DNA from: Heterodera schachtii
Lineage: Eukaryota > Nematoda > Chromadorea > Rhabditida > Heteroderidae
Assembly (NCBI GenBank): GCA_023374025.1
Contig: SIJG01000029.1
Span: forward strand, 724,342 to 788,341
DNA length: 64,000 nucleotides
Direction of reading: 5' to 3'
The number at the start of each line of letters is the position of its first letter. Position 1 is the first letter of the stretch. Shown in pieces: positions 35,472 through 47,774 of the stretch. Under the pieces are notes generated by a model. That model was given only the letters and a program-made list of their open reading frames with translations, made no database searches and was not told the origin of the DNA. A program made the position numbers and the translations under genes.

Positions 35472-37957
35472 ATGGCGGACGAAGCGTCGGAATACACTGA
35501 CGAAGAATACACATACGAATACGAGGCAAAATAGGGGGGGGGGGAGGGAGGGAAATAGGGGACATGGAAAAGGGGGAAGAAGTGTTAATTGATGTTAATT
35601 GAGACAAATGGAAAGGCAAATAGAGAGTGACAGACATGAGTCAACACAGATAGAGAAACACCGACACAGCCAATTGACCACTCACACTCATTAGTTAATT
35701 AATGAACTAATTATTAATTAAGGATGAGGAAGAACCGGAAGCCAACGAGAACGCTGCTCCCGCGCCAGTTGAAGACCTCGTGAGTTGAGAAAGAATGCCA
35801 AAATGGTCAACTTTTAATTTTGAAAATTGCAGCCAAAGGACGAACCGAAAAAAGCGGGCGAAGACGCAGCAGCGAAGAAAAAGGAAGCATCACCACCAAA
35901 GTCGCTGAAGAAGGAGGGATCGCCGCCAAAATCGCCAAAGAAAGAGGCGAGTCCGAAGAAAGAGGCGAGCCCGAAGAAAGAAGCGAGTCCGGACAAATCG
36001 CCGGTGGGCAAGCGAAAGGCGAGCGAATTGGGAAAACGAGGCGAGAAGGGAAATAAGTGGCAAAATTCAGGGACGAACGCCACGCCAATCGATGGAGGAG
36101 AAGCCGAAGGTGGAGAAGGCAAAAGCGAAGACGGAGGAAAAGCCAATTGAGGAGGGCGAAGCGGCGGACGGATTGGCACCGCCAGCAGTCGACCGAACTG
36201 AGACAAAGAGTCCGGAGCCGGGGTACCAACCGATGACCAAGTCGGTGCAGAAGAAAATGGCACTTTACGCGGGTGGCAAGCCGAGCAAACACGACAAAGC
36301 GTAAGTTGGAAGAGGAGGAAGGGATGTCGAACTGCTCCGAATCGATGCTTAAGCAAGCTGATGAAATCCGAGGGCATCATCCCCATCCAGGCCGGCACGA
36401 ACAAATACGCCTCCCAACGCGGAATGACCGGCTTCGGACGGCCACGTGACGTGGTGGACAAAGTGAAAAGTGAGAATTTGGCAGAAATCACAGACGAAGA
36501 GAAGTTGGCATCGCTGAAGGGCAGGTCGGTTGACAGTTTGGCCAAATGCGCATTTTGAAAAACATTCTCCGTCCTTTTCAGTACTTGGCTTCAGTCCGGC
36601 ACGAACAAATTCGCCTCCCAAAAGGGAATGACCGGTACGGCATCACGCCAATTCACACATTTAAACAACAGTTGATCCAATAAAATACAATGGCACTTTA
36701 AGGAATTGGAACACCGCGGGACGTTAATTACCGCACGAAAGGGACGGGAGGGGCGGGCGAAGTGCCGGAGGACAAAGCACGCTTAACGGACGGTGACATG
36801 GGGGAAGGGAGGAAGTGGAAAGGAACGGAAGCCATTTAAAGGGATTGTGCCGCTTCAGTCGGGCACCAACAAATTGGCGTCACAGGCCGGCATGACGGGG
36901 ATGGGAATGCCACGGATCATCGACGGTTAGAGAGATCGGCGAGGGGGAGGGGAGGGGGGATTTAAAATTGGCACCATGAGAAAAGTGCCAATAATGATTG
37001 CTTAAAAAAGAGTGTTTACAGTGCGAAAGACGGTGGACCAGGACAGGGAAAGTCAGGGCTTCATTCACCTCCAAATGGGCACCAATCGATTCGCCAGTCA
37101 GCAGGGAATGACCAGTAAGTGGACAGCATTGGGAGGACCAATTGCGGGAGACACAACGCCACAATTGCACTCATTTGAAAGTGTTTGGGATGCCGCGTCG
37201 CGAGGTGACCCAATACAAAGACGAAGTGAGGGGCCAAATGCCGCACGACGAGGGGACCATCTCACGACAGACCACGGGATGGAAGGAAGGCAAGTGGAAG
37301 GCAGCACAAATCAAATTCAAATAATAAAGGAATTTCGTTTTGATTGGCTGTGCCGTGCCATTCTCCGCCACTCATTTCCTTTGCCCTTTTCAGGCGCTTC
37401 TCAGCAGGGAATGACCGGCTTCGGCGCGTTCCGCAATAATACGGTCACTGTTTTGCATTGGCATTGTAAAATGCCTTATTTGCCATTCCTATGAATTTCT
37501 CTCCCCCATTTTGTGCAGCAAGTGCAACTGCAAGCGCAAGACCAGCGTTCCCAGGGAATGATTCCCTACCAAATGGGCGTCAATTTCCTCGACTCCCAAG
37601 CGGGCAAAACGGCGTTCGGAATGCCGCGTCGAACGTACACACCGTAAGGAAATGGAGAAGCATTTCGGGCCGATTGATAGTCAAATTTTCAGCTACGTGG
37701 ACGATTCGCACGAAGAACTGCCAGGTTCGGCACGGCTTCCGTTTGATTTAACGTAAACAAAAAATTCATTTCCCCGCTCAGCTGACATCACGCGAAGGCC
37801 CGAAGTGCCATTTTGGACCGGCATGGAAGTCGACTTTGCCAATCAGGTGACAAAACTGGCCATTGGAATGAACCCTCCGATGTCATTTCAGCAAGGAATG
37901 TTGGCATTTGGCACTCCGCGCGATGTCCGCGGGGAATACGTCCGCCGAATGTGGTAA
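35472..37957 (+). CDS. unc-87: UNC-87 (calponin-like repeat, actin-bundling protein)
   Basis: UNC-87 binds and bundles actin filaments in body-wall muscle. Exon 1 (35472-35525) is MADEASEYTDEEYTYEYE. A Lys/Pro segment with KKEASP repeats (about 35870-36003) follows, then calponin-like repeats: IIPIQAGTNKYASQRGMTGF; LQSGTNKFASQKGMTGIGTP; VPLQSGTNKLASQAGMTGMG; IHLQMGTNRFASQQGMT; GASQQGMTGFGAFRNNT; MIPYQMGVNFLDSQAGKTAF; and FANQQGMLAFGTPRDVRG. It ends YVRRMW. Frame is kept only with intron 36004-36070 and with two GC-AG introns, 35526-35722 (GAG then GCAAAA) and 37290-37393 (AAG then GCAAGT). AATAAA is at 38036-38041. A partial duplicate lies at 40155-40502. Confidence 0.93.
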
Positions 37958-39740
37958 ACGCACCGCAAATGGAGGCCAAAGAGAAGCGGCAAAGAACAAA
38001 GAGATGTTACTTCGATCAGTGCGATCATTCGGTTAAATAAATGTTTAGTTAATTAATCCTTCGTCCACAATTAGCCCCGTCCCCAATTATAGCAATTTAC
38101 CCATACAAAAGTCACGCTCAACGGCTTACATTTCTCACATTTGCACCATATTTTGAATTTTTTCAAAGTTAAATTCGTGATCACTCTACCTTGAAAACCT
38201 CAGGAAAGACTTTTATGTGCATGACTGTTTAAAAAAAAATTACTTTTATTGTTCGATTTCGGGTTCGGGGTTCGAAACAAAGTCAAAAGAAGATCAAATT
38301 CATGCTAGCGCATCAAATAACCCCAAAAAATGTGTTTTTTAAATTTTTATTCTCTTTTTTTTGTGGGACCAATAATCTTAAAAATTGCCCAAAAATGGGA
38401 AGAAAGAATCTTTGTTCAATTTTTCTGATGTCCTCCCATTTTTAAAGAGCCGGCGGGGGGTGGAAGAGAAAGGCCAAACAACTTTTTTGTTTCATCGGAG
38501 ATCAACCTTTAAGTCAATGTGCATTTTGCCAACAACGTATAAAACAACGCTTTTTTCAAATTTCTGTCAATTAAAAAAAATTATTTCAGAAGGTAATAAT
38601 TTTATGGAGATTTGTACTTGTTAAATTCGTTCAAATTTTGCATAGAGATAGAGAAAAAATCACGAATATTTTTAACGCTCGAGTTTTATTTTTTTTACGC
38701 TCTGATCTTAAGTTATTCAAAATACAAAAAAGGCCCATATCTTTTTTCTATCATCAAATACCTTAGCACTTGCTTAGAAAAAGATTCTCCTCTCAAGGTG
38801 TGATTTTTATTTGAATAATGCAGTTGCAAAATACCAACGCCGCCACGTTCACTGGATTCCCAAAAGATTCATCCCTTGATTATAGAAAAAAATTTCCCTT
38901 TTCATCATGACTAGGGCCGCGACTTTTAGTGACGAAAAATCCCAAAATAGTTAACTAAAATAGTGACGAAAAAGTGCCAAAAAAGTGACAAAATAGTGAA
39001 AAAAGTCCGAAATAGTGACGAATAGTGACAAAATTTTCAGCCAAAAAATGAGCAAAAAAAAAAAAATTTTATTCACTAATTTCAGTTGCAAATGAGGTAA
39101 ATTTCCTTTCTAACATTTGTATTAACAAATATTGACATTTTTTAAAAAATCAAAAATTTAGTCAAGAAAAAATTTGGGGGAAAAATTTTTATGAAAATTT
39201 TCCATTTCTTAGTGGTATTTTTCAAAAAAATCTTTATGTCGATTCTTAGGGGTGCATTTTTTGAAAAAAATTTTAGATCGATTCTTAGGGGGTGCATTTT
39301 TTGATTTTATTGCATTTTTGTTAATGAATTTTCCAAAAAATGTCGAAATAGTGAAAAAATAGTGACAAAACGCCAAAAAAGTGAATTTCACTATTTTAAG
39401 TGACAAAACGCCAAAATAGTGATTTCTAGTGACGAAAAATGACGTCCAAATGAAAAAATTTTAATGCAGAAATGCGTTTTTTGAGCTCCTTTCTTCAAAT
39501 CAATCGAGCAAAAAAAAAGTTTTTTCACTAGAAATCGCGGCCCTAATCATGACTCACAATCAGTTGTCTATCCACGACAAATAGCATCTGAAATTGAAAT
39601 AAGGGGAAAAATCGCGAAATAGTGCCGAAAATTTTGGAAAAATATGCTTTTTTCAATGAAAATAAATTAAAATCGGTAAAACTATACCTTTTTTCTACTT
39701 CACATTATCGGAGATGTAGCAGAACTACTCTCTTACATCT
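37958..39740. other. unc-87 3' flank and hAT-type element
   Basis: 37958-38132 is the unc-87 3' UTR and flank that is repeated at 40325-40502. 38133-38900 is AT-rich without coding frames. The rest is the element at 38912-39545. Confidence 0.6.
38912..39545. mobile_element. Non-autonomous hAT-type element (MITE), 634 bp
   Basis: Ends are inverted: TAGGGCCGCGA at 38912 and TCGCGGCCCTA ending at 39545. They are flanked by the perfect 8-bp direct repeat ATCATGAC (38904-38911 and 39546-39553). An 8-bp duplication with TAGGG-type ends is the hAT signature. The body is AT-rich with many AGTGACGAAAA-like units and no coding frame. Confidence 0.92.
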
Positions 39741-40073
39741 TTGATGTTTTGTACAAAATTTCCTTTCATTAGGTTTATGAATAATAATTGGGAGTTAACA
39801 ATTCATCATGTGCAAAATTTGCACGATGCCCGTAATTTTGCGGTGCAAATGGAATGTGGGGCGCAATTGCTGCGCAAAAAGCATAACCGTTATGCGCACT
39901 GTGTGCACCGTACAGCACATGGTTGTGACTTCAAAATGTGAGTTTGTGGGTGTCTTGTGTGTTAAAAGAGTTTTCAATGTTTCAGTAAATTCTCACCACG
40001 ATTTGGGGACCGGTACAGGGTCTTCTTTTGCAATGACCGCAACGAGGACATTGACCACCCCAAAACTCGCTGC
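39741..40073 (+). CDS. Small Cys/His-rich protein, unknown, possibly partial
   Basis: Two frames join across a short GT-AG intron (about 39939-39985). The first has IHHVQNLHDARNFAVQMECG, then KKHNRYAHCVHRTAHGCDF; the second has KFSPRFGDRYRVFFCNDRNE and IDHPKTRCTA-stop. It is about 90 residues with regularly placed Cys and His. The pattern recalls a zinc-binding domain of FLYWCH or transposase-associated type, but no family is certain. A CATTAG acceptor just before the ATG near 39777 means an upstream exon may exist. It sits between unc-87 and its truncated copy. Confidence 0.45.
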
Positions 40074-40154
40074 ACTGCTTGAGCAATTGTTGGAACAACT
40101 TTAGGTTTAATTTCATTTGAAACCCCTTTGATAATTTCTGGTTTTGACAGTGAT

Positions 40155-40502
40155 TTGCTCCGTTTTGATTGGCTGTGCCGTGCCATTCTCCTCCATTCAT
40201 TTCCTTTGCCCTTTTCAGGCGCTTCTCAGCAGAGAATGACCGGCTTCGGCGCGTTCCACAATACGGCCAGTGGGCATTTGGCACTCCGCGCGATGTCCGC
40301 GAGGAATACGTCCGCCGAATGTGGTAAACGCACCGCAAATGGAGGCCAAAGAGAAGCTGCAAAGAACAAAGAGATGTTACTTCGATCAGTGCGATCATTC
40401 GGTTAAATAAATGTTTAGTTAATTAATCCTTCGTCCACAATTAGCCCCGTCCCCAATTATAGCAATTTACCCATACAAAAGTCACGCTCAACGGCTTACA
40501 TT
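40155..40502 (+). pseudogene. Truncated duplicate of the unc-87 3' end
   Basis: 40158-40262 copies unc-87 37338-37440 (intron end plus the GASQQGMTGFGAF exon). It is fused at about 40265-40272 to a copy of 37900-38132 (last exon, stop, 3' flank). The roughly 455 bp between, with two coding exons, is missing. Identity is very high, with only a few substitutions (for example CGCGGGG to CGCGAGG, GCGGC to GCTGC), so the event is recent. It cannot make a complete UNC-87. Confidence 0.9.
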
Positions 40503-40562
40503 ATTTGCGTTTTTTGTTAAATATTTTAGTAAATTTTGTTTATTAAACGTCCGTGCGAGTAA

Positions 40563-40693
40563 TCCTTTTCTCTCCCTCTCTCTCTCCCCCTCTCTCTTCC
40601 TCTCTCTCTCTCTCTCTATACGCCTTTATCTCTCTCTCTCCCCCTCTCTCTTCCTCTCTCTCTCTCTATACCCCTCTATCTCTCCCTCTCCTG

Positions 40694-40740
<47 letters not shown>

Positions 40741-40750
40741 CCTCCCTCTT
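40563..40750 (+). repeat. (CT)n microsatellite
   Basis: About 190 bp of CT/CCT dinucleotide-like repeats, including an internal duplication (CTATACGCC/CTATACCCC TTATCTCTCTC). Confidence 0.95.
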
Positions 40751-42441
40751 TCTCTGCTTCTGTTGTTTTGGCTCTTTGCCTTGACCGCATTAAATGCGCT
40801 TCAAATTCAAATCAACTTTTGACAGTCATTTTGCATTTTTCTTCAAAGAATGAAAAAACCCCTTGAGGGAAAATTGAAAAGAAATTGGGAAAAAGCGAAA
40901 AAAGTGAAAAAAGAGTTGGTTGGGGAGGGAAAAGAGGGGCGGGGGGGAAAGAAAAATGGGGGAAAAGTGCGCAACTTAAAACGGCGGAACAAAGTGCAAA
41001 AGTGAAAAACGAACGGACAGACGGACGAAGGAACGGAGACAATGCCAAAGTGACGGGCAAAAAAAAGCATTCATTCCCCCGGGGGGAGGAGGGGGGGGGG
41101 GGGGGGGAAATCGCTGTTCACTCACAAATCCGACGCTTTTCCCTCATTCGCTTCAATTCTTTAAAACTCATTTTGCTGCTGTCAAGTTTTGTTGTTTTTT
41201 TTGTTGCTTTTCTGCTGCTGTTTTGAGGTCGTTGCGCTGTTAAGCTTTTCTCGTTCCCCCATTTTCCTCCTTTTCGCCCCCTCTTCAAACAAAGCAACAG
41301 CAAAAGGAGAAGAAGCATAAGTTAGCTTAGGTGGGGGGGGGGGGGGGGATCTGCGCAATCCCAGCGCCAACGCATCCCTCCCCCCCCCCCCAATTTCTCC
41401 TATTACCCTTATTGTTCCCCCTGTGAATGCTCTCCAAGCCGCTCCCCGCCCGGAATCCAACCTCTCCTTCCGTCCGGCCAAAGTCCCACGGGTGCCCTTC
41501 CCATCCTTTCATCCACGCCGTCCTCCCCCATCCAAACACTCCTCGCGCATTTCCCCTTCCTTCTCATTTGTGTGTCTGTCACACTTTCCCACCCCCGTCA
41601 TTTTCCTCCGCTTTTCCTCTCCTTTCTTTTGTTTAGCCCTTTCAGTTAGCCTCAAAAAAGCAAAACCCAAACAAACAATCCCTCACTCCCTCCCGCCGCA
41701 GATCTTTCCCGCCTCCCCCTGCCTTAACCTTCCCCATTTTACTGATGAGCTCCCCCCCCCTTCCCTTCATCCTCCCTTTGGCTTTTACCCTTTTTTTCCA
41801 CCGCTAATTGCTTCCAGAAGAAGGTTTTTCTTTTCTTCATTCGTTTTATTGGCCATCCTTTTCCTTCCGTCCTCCGCCGATGGTCAATTTGGAATGAATG
41901 CCTTTCTTTTTCGTCGTACACTCCAATCATTTTTAACATAAAGCAGAGAATCGTTCATTTTCATTGCCAATCGGTGTGAAAGTTTTCCTTTTTTTTTAAA
42001 TGGCTAAAAAATGGTAAAAAGCCACCTAAATTGGGGAACAATTCGCCACTCATTTGGCCCTCAATGCGTGGGAAGGCGCCGCTGATTTGTGCTAATTGGG
42101 GCGGCGTGTTGTTGTTGTTGTGGGAATCGGCGCTAATTTGATCGAATTGGGCGCTGCACTTTGGATTCTTATGCAGAAGTGTTCTTTTCTTCCATTAGTG
42201 TGTGTTTCTTTTTCCAACTTCGATCAGTCACTGTCCTTCTGCTGATCATTTGCAACTTTTTTTGAGTTTCGTCGGTCATTAAGAATTTAATACTTTCTTT
42301 TTTTTTCTATCGCTATTTGCCATTTTTTTCAATTTTCGTTTGATCGAGTGTTTATTTTATCCGATCACTTTGTGATCCATTTGTCTGATCACTTTTTGAC
42401 AACAAAACGACGCCGCTTCATGGACCATTTGAGTTCCCGAG

Positions 42442-42988
42442 CAGGGCTGGGCGAAACTTCGAGCTTCGTGCTTCGAGCTTCGAAAACTTCGCGGTTTTTG
42501 GGCTTCGAGCTTCGGGTAATTTACCCGAAGTTTCGGGAAAAATAACCCCTAACAATCGAGTTTTCAAAGTGAAAAATACACCCCTAATGATTGGCTTATG
42601 GTAAATTTAAATTTAAATCTCATTATAACTTTTTGGTTTTTCTTAAAAAGTAGGCTCAAAGTCGCAAAATTTTTAAATTTTTTGCTTAAACCGGCCAAAT
42701 GCTGATTTTGAAAATTTTCTGTTGGTAGCCCTAATCAAAATCAAAAAAGGAAAAATTTATTAGGAAAAGCCTAAATTATTAATTTTTTTAATTTATAGAA
42801 AGCTTTAATTAATTTTAGTGAATACGAAAATTTTTTGAAAAAAAAAGATTTGTTATGGTAAAATTATTTTTTCAAAAACTTCGAGCTTCGAAAACTTCGC
42901 GGTTTTTGGGCTTCGAACTTCGTGCTTCGAAAAAAAATTGGGCTTCGCCTTCGGCTTCGAGTGCTAAGCCGAGCTTCGCCCAGCTCTT
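42442..42988. mobile_element. Non-autonomous hAT-type element, 547 bp
   Basis: The left end CAGGGCTGGGCGAAACTTCG and right end CGAGCTTCGCCCAGCTCTT are inverted. They are flanked by TTCCCGAG (42434-42441) and TTCCCGAC (42989-42996), an 8-bp duplication with one mismatch. Subterminal regions contain repeated CTTCGAGCTTCG units. No coding frame. Confidence 0.85.
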
Positions 42989-44452
42989 TTCCCGACGATG
43001 GACATTTCCCCCCCCCTCCCCCCGCCCAACAAAATGTTTCCACAAAACGGCGAAAACTCTACGTGCGCTGCAGCCAAATGCGAAGTGTAAAACCTCAAAT
43101 TCGCCGCTTTTATTGCATTGAAATTGGATGGGATGCTGCGCTTTTCCTTCCCTCCGTCGTTTTGCGGTATTTCCTCCCCCCCCCCCCCCGCCGATTGTCC
43201 ATCTGTCCCCCCCCCCCCCTTTGACTAATCCATCGGTCGCTTCGTCCGCTCTCTCCGACCCATTTCCTTCAACCTTTTGGTCAAACTAAACAAAACCTCA
43301 AATTCCGCCAAAATATCATTGAAAATGCATTTTGGCTATGTAGTCCTCCAACATTGAGGACCTTTAATATTTTTTTATTATTCAAAAATGTGAGAGAAAT
43401 GCGCTAATTGACCAAATGGCCGCGTTTCGCCCCCCCCCCCCCCCGCCTTTCTCTCCGCCGCACTTTCGCCCACTTTTTGGCCCGAATTTCCGCCATTTCT
43501 CCGATTTTATGCTTTCTCAAAGAATCGGAGAAGCAAAGGGCGGAGAGAAGGCGGATCAATGGGAGGACATTTGGACATTTAATCAGCGACGGAAGAATGA
43601 TGGGGCTGACGGACAAACGGTGAAATGATCGGACATTGACCTTTGACATCCTTTGACATGTCCCCGGGGCGATATGTCCGTCGCCGTTTCCCCTCCGGCG
43701 GCATTCCCCCCCCCCTCCGCCCCCCCCCCCCCTCTCACCACTCTCATCCCTTGCGAATTAAGCACCTAACGACAACACAACAAACAATTTAATCGGCTCG
43801 AATCCGTCCGGATTCTCTCCGCTGCGCACTTTCACTAAATAAATTTTTAGGAATTCTTCAAAAATTCAAATATTCAAATTATTAACTAATTCTCTATTTT
43901 TATTTCTGTGTCCATTAATCCCTCCCCCCCCCAATTTCCATATTCCCTCCCCATTTTCCCCCAATGGCCTCTGCTGCTGCCCAATGACCCTCTAATCCAA
44001 GTGTCTTTAGCATAAACACTGTCCGCCGTCCGTCTGTCTTTTTTTGGACATTCAATCGCTTTTTAAAGAAAGAACTGTCAGTCACTTCTCTTCTCAGCGG
44101 TCGGTCGGTCGCTTTTTGTCCGTAAATCGTAAAATATTGGGCAAAATATGCGAAGAGAGAGAAAAAGAGAGAGAGAGAGAGAAAGAGAGAGAAAGGCTAA
44201 CGGACGACGAAAGAGTGGACGGAAATGAGGACAAACGACGACATTTTGACCAAAAATAGAAAAAGAAAGCCAAAAGAGGGGGGGGGGGGGGGGGGTCACT
44301 CTGAGAAATTCGGAAAAAATTGAAAAAAGGGGGGGGGGAGCGAAAAGGACGGAAAAAATGACCAGACAATCGGACGAAAAAAGCAACGAATAGAAATTTG
44401 AAAACAATCACCAATATGCAAAAGTGCCAAGGCTCTCTTTCCAACTGATCAC

Positions 44453-44888
44453 TAGGGATGATATTTATAGGCACTAAAAACCGTCAAAATAGGCCCTAAA
44501 AATGGAAAATAGGCACTAAAAAACCTCGTTTTTAGGGGTGTAAAATGACAAAATGTATTCAAAAAAGTAAAAAAAATTAGGCCAAATCAGTACTGAGATA
44601 TATAATTTTTAAAGCACAAATTATTGTCAAGAAAATAAATAAATAAATTTTTGATATGAATTTTTGAAAAGTTTTTCATTTCTTATGGGTGTATTTTTGA
44701 AAAAATTTCGGGTCGATTCTTAAGGGTGTATTTTTTTTTTAAATTTTAGTCGATTCTTAGGGGTGCATTTTTCGTTTTTATTGCATTTTTGTTAATAATT
44801 TTGGGCAAAATGCCAAAAGTGCGTTTCAGGCCACGGGGAGCTCATTTGTCAGGAAAAAATAGGCTTTTGCCTAAAAATATCATCCCTA
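44453..44888. mobile_element. Non-autonomous hAT-type element, 436 bp
   Basis: Ends TAGGGATGATATTT and AAATATCATCCCTA are inverted and flanked by a perfect 8-bp repeat CTGATCAC (44445-44452 and 44889-44896). Internal sequence (TCGATTCTTAGGGGTGCATT, then TTTATTGCATTTTTGTTAAT) is shared with the 38912-39545 element although the ends differ. Confidence 0.92.
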
Positions 44889-45352
44889 CTGATCACGTCT
44901 TAAATAAAGGTCATTCATTATTCACTCCCTTTCATAATTAATTACCTAATTAACTTTTTTATTTAATTTTCACTTTTTTTTCTCTTTCTATTCGCTGTCC
45001 TTTTGTCCGCACTGTCCAATTGTCCGAGCGCCGGACAAAAGGACACCAAAAATGGAAGAAAAAAAACTGACAATTATGGGATACAAACGGACAATTGAAC
45101 TACCAAAAAACGGAGACCAATTTTCAAAAAATGAATGCGAATGAACGATGTCTTTATGAGAGAAATCCAACTCATTTGTCAGTCCCACGCGATTTTTCTC
45201 GACTCGATCCCATCACAGATCACTGGTCCTTCGCCATGCCTAATTCAATGCTAATTCCGTCTTTCTCTCCCTCCGTCCGCCCACTTTTTCTCCCCAATTT
45301 ATTCTTCCATTTCAGCAATGACCAATAATAGATTAATAAATAAATAAATAAA

Positions 45353-45999
45353 ATGTCGTATTGCTCGTTAATCCCCAAATTTGCTCAAATTGGGTCCGCC
45401 CAATCGCTTTGTCCGTCCATTGCGAAAAAATGCACAAATTCCGCGCCTTCGGCGAGCTCAGCAGCATTTTCAACGTCGACTTACACTGGCAGTGGTTATA
45501 GATCGGTAAATGCATCGGCTGATCAGTCAATTTGATCACTTCTTCTGCTGCTGTTCAGGTCGCTTTTGGCACTTGGGCCGTCGGCGACGCTTCGCGCTGT
45601 TTCGAAGGGCGAAGACGCGGCAAATCGGCAACGGCACTTGAGAGTGGCCGAATGGGAAGGACGACGGATGAGGAGGAAAAAGAGAACGGAAGAAGGGAGG
45701 AAAATGAAGAGAAAGGAGGAAGAGAGGAAAATAATATAGGAAAGGAAGAGGGAGAAGAAAGAGAGGACAGAAGAGAGAGGAAGGGAAGAAGAGAGGAGGA
45801 AAGGGAAAAGAGGAAAAGGCACCGCAACAAAGAAGCAGAGAGAGGAAGAGCGGGAGGAGGAGAAGGAGGAAGAAGAAGAAGGAGAAGAAGAGGAGAGAGT
45901 GGGCGGGAGGAAAAAGAGGGGAAAGGAGGAGCAGAGAGAGGAGAAAGGTGGGCGAAGGGAGAAGCAAACCGGGCGAGCAATAGCTCTTTCAAATTTTGA
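45353..45999 (+). CDS. Hypothetical protein with Arg/Glu-rich tail
   Basis: Exon 1 (45353-45505) reads MSYCSLIPKFAQIGSAQSLC and a Ser/Thr-rich stretch ending GSGYRS. A 53-bp GT-AG intron (45506-45558) leads in frame to VAFGTWAVGDASRCFEGRRR. From about 45650 the frame is low-complexity Glu/Arg/Lys over purine-rich DNA and stops at 45999, so the true end may be an unseen splice. The first 75 residues look coding; the tail may not be. It may be an upstream exon pair of the gene at 47775, but no link was found. Confidence 0.4.
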
Positions 46000-47774
46000 A
46001 GAGCTTCTCCCTAAAGAGTGCGGTTTCCCCCTCCAAAAAAATTCGCCATTTTTGATTGCTTTTCCTTTTCTGTGCCCTCCCCTCCCATTTTATTTTAATT
46101 GGGACTCCAACAGCGACGAATTCCTTTGCTGCTAAAGAATTGCCATTTTCCGTCCTATGCCCTCCTTTGCCCCCCCCTTTTACTGCCCCCCCCCCCTCCA
46201 ATTCGGTCATTGTCAATTCGTTTTTGTTCCATTTTGTTTTCCACTCACTTTACAACTCTTTTCCCACAATTTTCGCTTTCCTTCCGCCGTTTTCAATCGA
46301 TGGCCAAACGATCCGATCAGAACAGATCGGACGGATCAGCTTTGATCCATCCGGCTTCACCTTCTCTCTGTTTGCCCACCCATCCGTTTCCATTAATCAG
46401 ACAATTTTACACCAAAGTGGCGACGTAATTAACGCAATGAATGGCTGCAAAAGACAGGGGGGGGGGGAATAATGGCGAAACCCACGGGGGGAGGGGAAGG
46501 GGGAGGGCGGGAGGGTGCCAAGCCATCGCATTCCCAAGCCAATTCTCTCCACCCCATAGCCCAGCCATCTTTCGTTCATCATTTGATCATTTGTTCGTCT
46601 CCTCTAAGTTAGCAGCCTCCCAACAATTTCTCTCCCCCCCCCAGCAAAAAGTGATCCCTCCCCCACTCACCGGCAGCAAAAAACGATCAAATTCCGTCCG
46701 AAGAACAAATCTGACAAAAAGAGAATGTTCTAAAGACATTATAAATAGCCCTTAAATTCGAAAAACATAAACTAATCATAAAATTCAATAACTTCGTTTT
46801 CGCGCCTCATTCTCTCCCCCCCCCCCAATAAATTTGTGTGTTTTCCGTTCGATTGGTCATTCTTCGCCTCCGGCGGGGGTCTCTGCCACTTTCAGCTAAA
46901 GTCATCCTCCCCTTTCCAGCAGTTTGCTTTGTACAATTCGTTTCCAAAGGGCAAATGCCCCCTTTACTCTCTCCCCTCGTTGCCCCCCGCCCATTTTCCC
47001 CAATTTTCTCCCAATCATTTTTTGTTCCTTCCCATCGTTCCAACTATACAAATTTAGTTGCATTCCAAAAGTCTTTCCCAGCTATTTCAGTACTAATCAG
47101 TTTATGTTTCAACAATTAGTTTTTGTCGGTTGTCAGTCTCTCTCCCCCCTCCGGCGGGTCACTTCCTCCGTCCCCTTCCCTTCCCCTCGTTTTTTCTTCT
47201 TTTGCCCCACTCCTCACTCATTCCTTCATTTCCTCCACCGCTACTCGTGACCCTTTTCTGATCGGACAACTTTCCCACCATATGTCCCCCCCCCATATCC
47301 CTCTCGTCCTCTGATCAGTCCATTATCTCCCCTCTCTGATCAGTTTTGTCAGCTTTTCCCTTTCATCCTTCGCTCCCCCCGTGCCCATTGTTCATAAAAT
47401 TGCATGGATAAGTCAGTCATTTGTTTGGTTGGCCCGTAGTATTGGTAAAAAGGCCCGGTAACATCGCCCGCCTCTCCGTTGTCCGCCGGAGGTGCTTTGC
47501 AAGTGATACCCCGGGGGGGGGGGGGGGGTGTCAGTTGTCCGCCCCCGCCCCTCCTCCGAAAATGTCACGACTCGAAAGATCCCCCGGGGGGAAGCCACCG
47601 AAATGGCCAACTCCGACCCAACCACACCAATCCCCGGCGGAAAGACAAATTTAGCGGAAGACAGAGACTAAAAATTATGATGGGCTTATGACATGTCCGT
47701 CCTCCCTCGTCCATCATTCACTTTTCCTTTTCCGCCGTTTGATTTGCCCAATTTCCCCCCCCCCCCCCCTCCAG
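46000..47774. other. Pyrimidine-rich, gene-poor region
   Basis: C or G runs near 46188, 46457, 46818, 47286, 47512 and 47757, and repeated CTGATCAG/GATC motifs near 47250-47345. No supported exon, although introns of the next gene may reach into it. Confidence 0.5.

Larger units (their letters stand above)
40503..45352. other. 4.8-kb gene-poor, pyrimidine-rich region
   Basis: Contains a CT microsatellite (40563-40750), two hAT-type elements (42442-42988, 44453-44888) and many G/C runs (41090, 41330, 41380, 43010, 43175, 43207, 43431, 43708, 44279, 44329). The 172-codon frame at 41423-41941 is mostly low-complexity Pro/Ser/Phe. It ends in a secretion-like segment (FVLLAILFLPSSADGQFG) but lacks an ATG near it. 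Confidence 0.6.

Noticed and set aside
41423..41941. 172-codon plus-strand frame with a hydrophobic, secretion-like end
   Set aside because: Mostly low-complexity Pro/Ser/Phe over pyrimidine-rich DNA; no ATG near the hydrophobic part and no linked exon.
45536..45992. Minus-strand frames rich in Leu/Pro/Ser
   Set aside because: Reverse of the Glu/Arg/Lys-rich purine tract; no splice or motif support.
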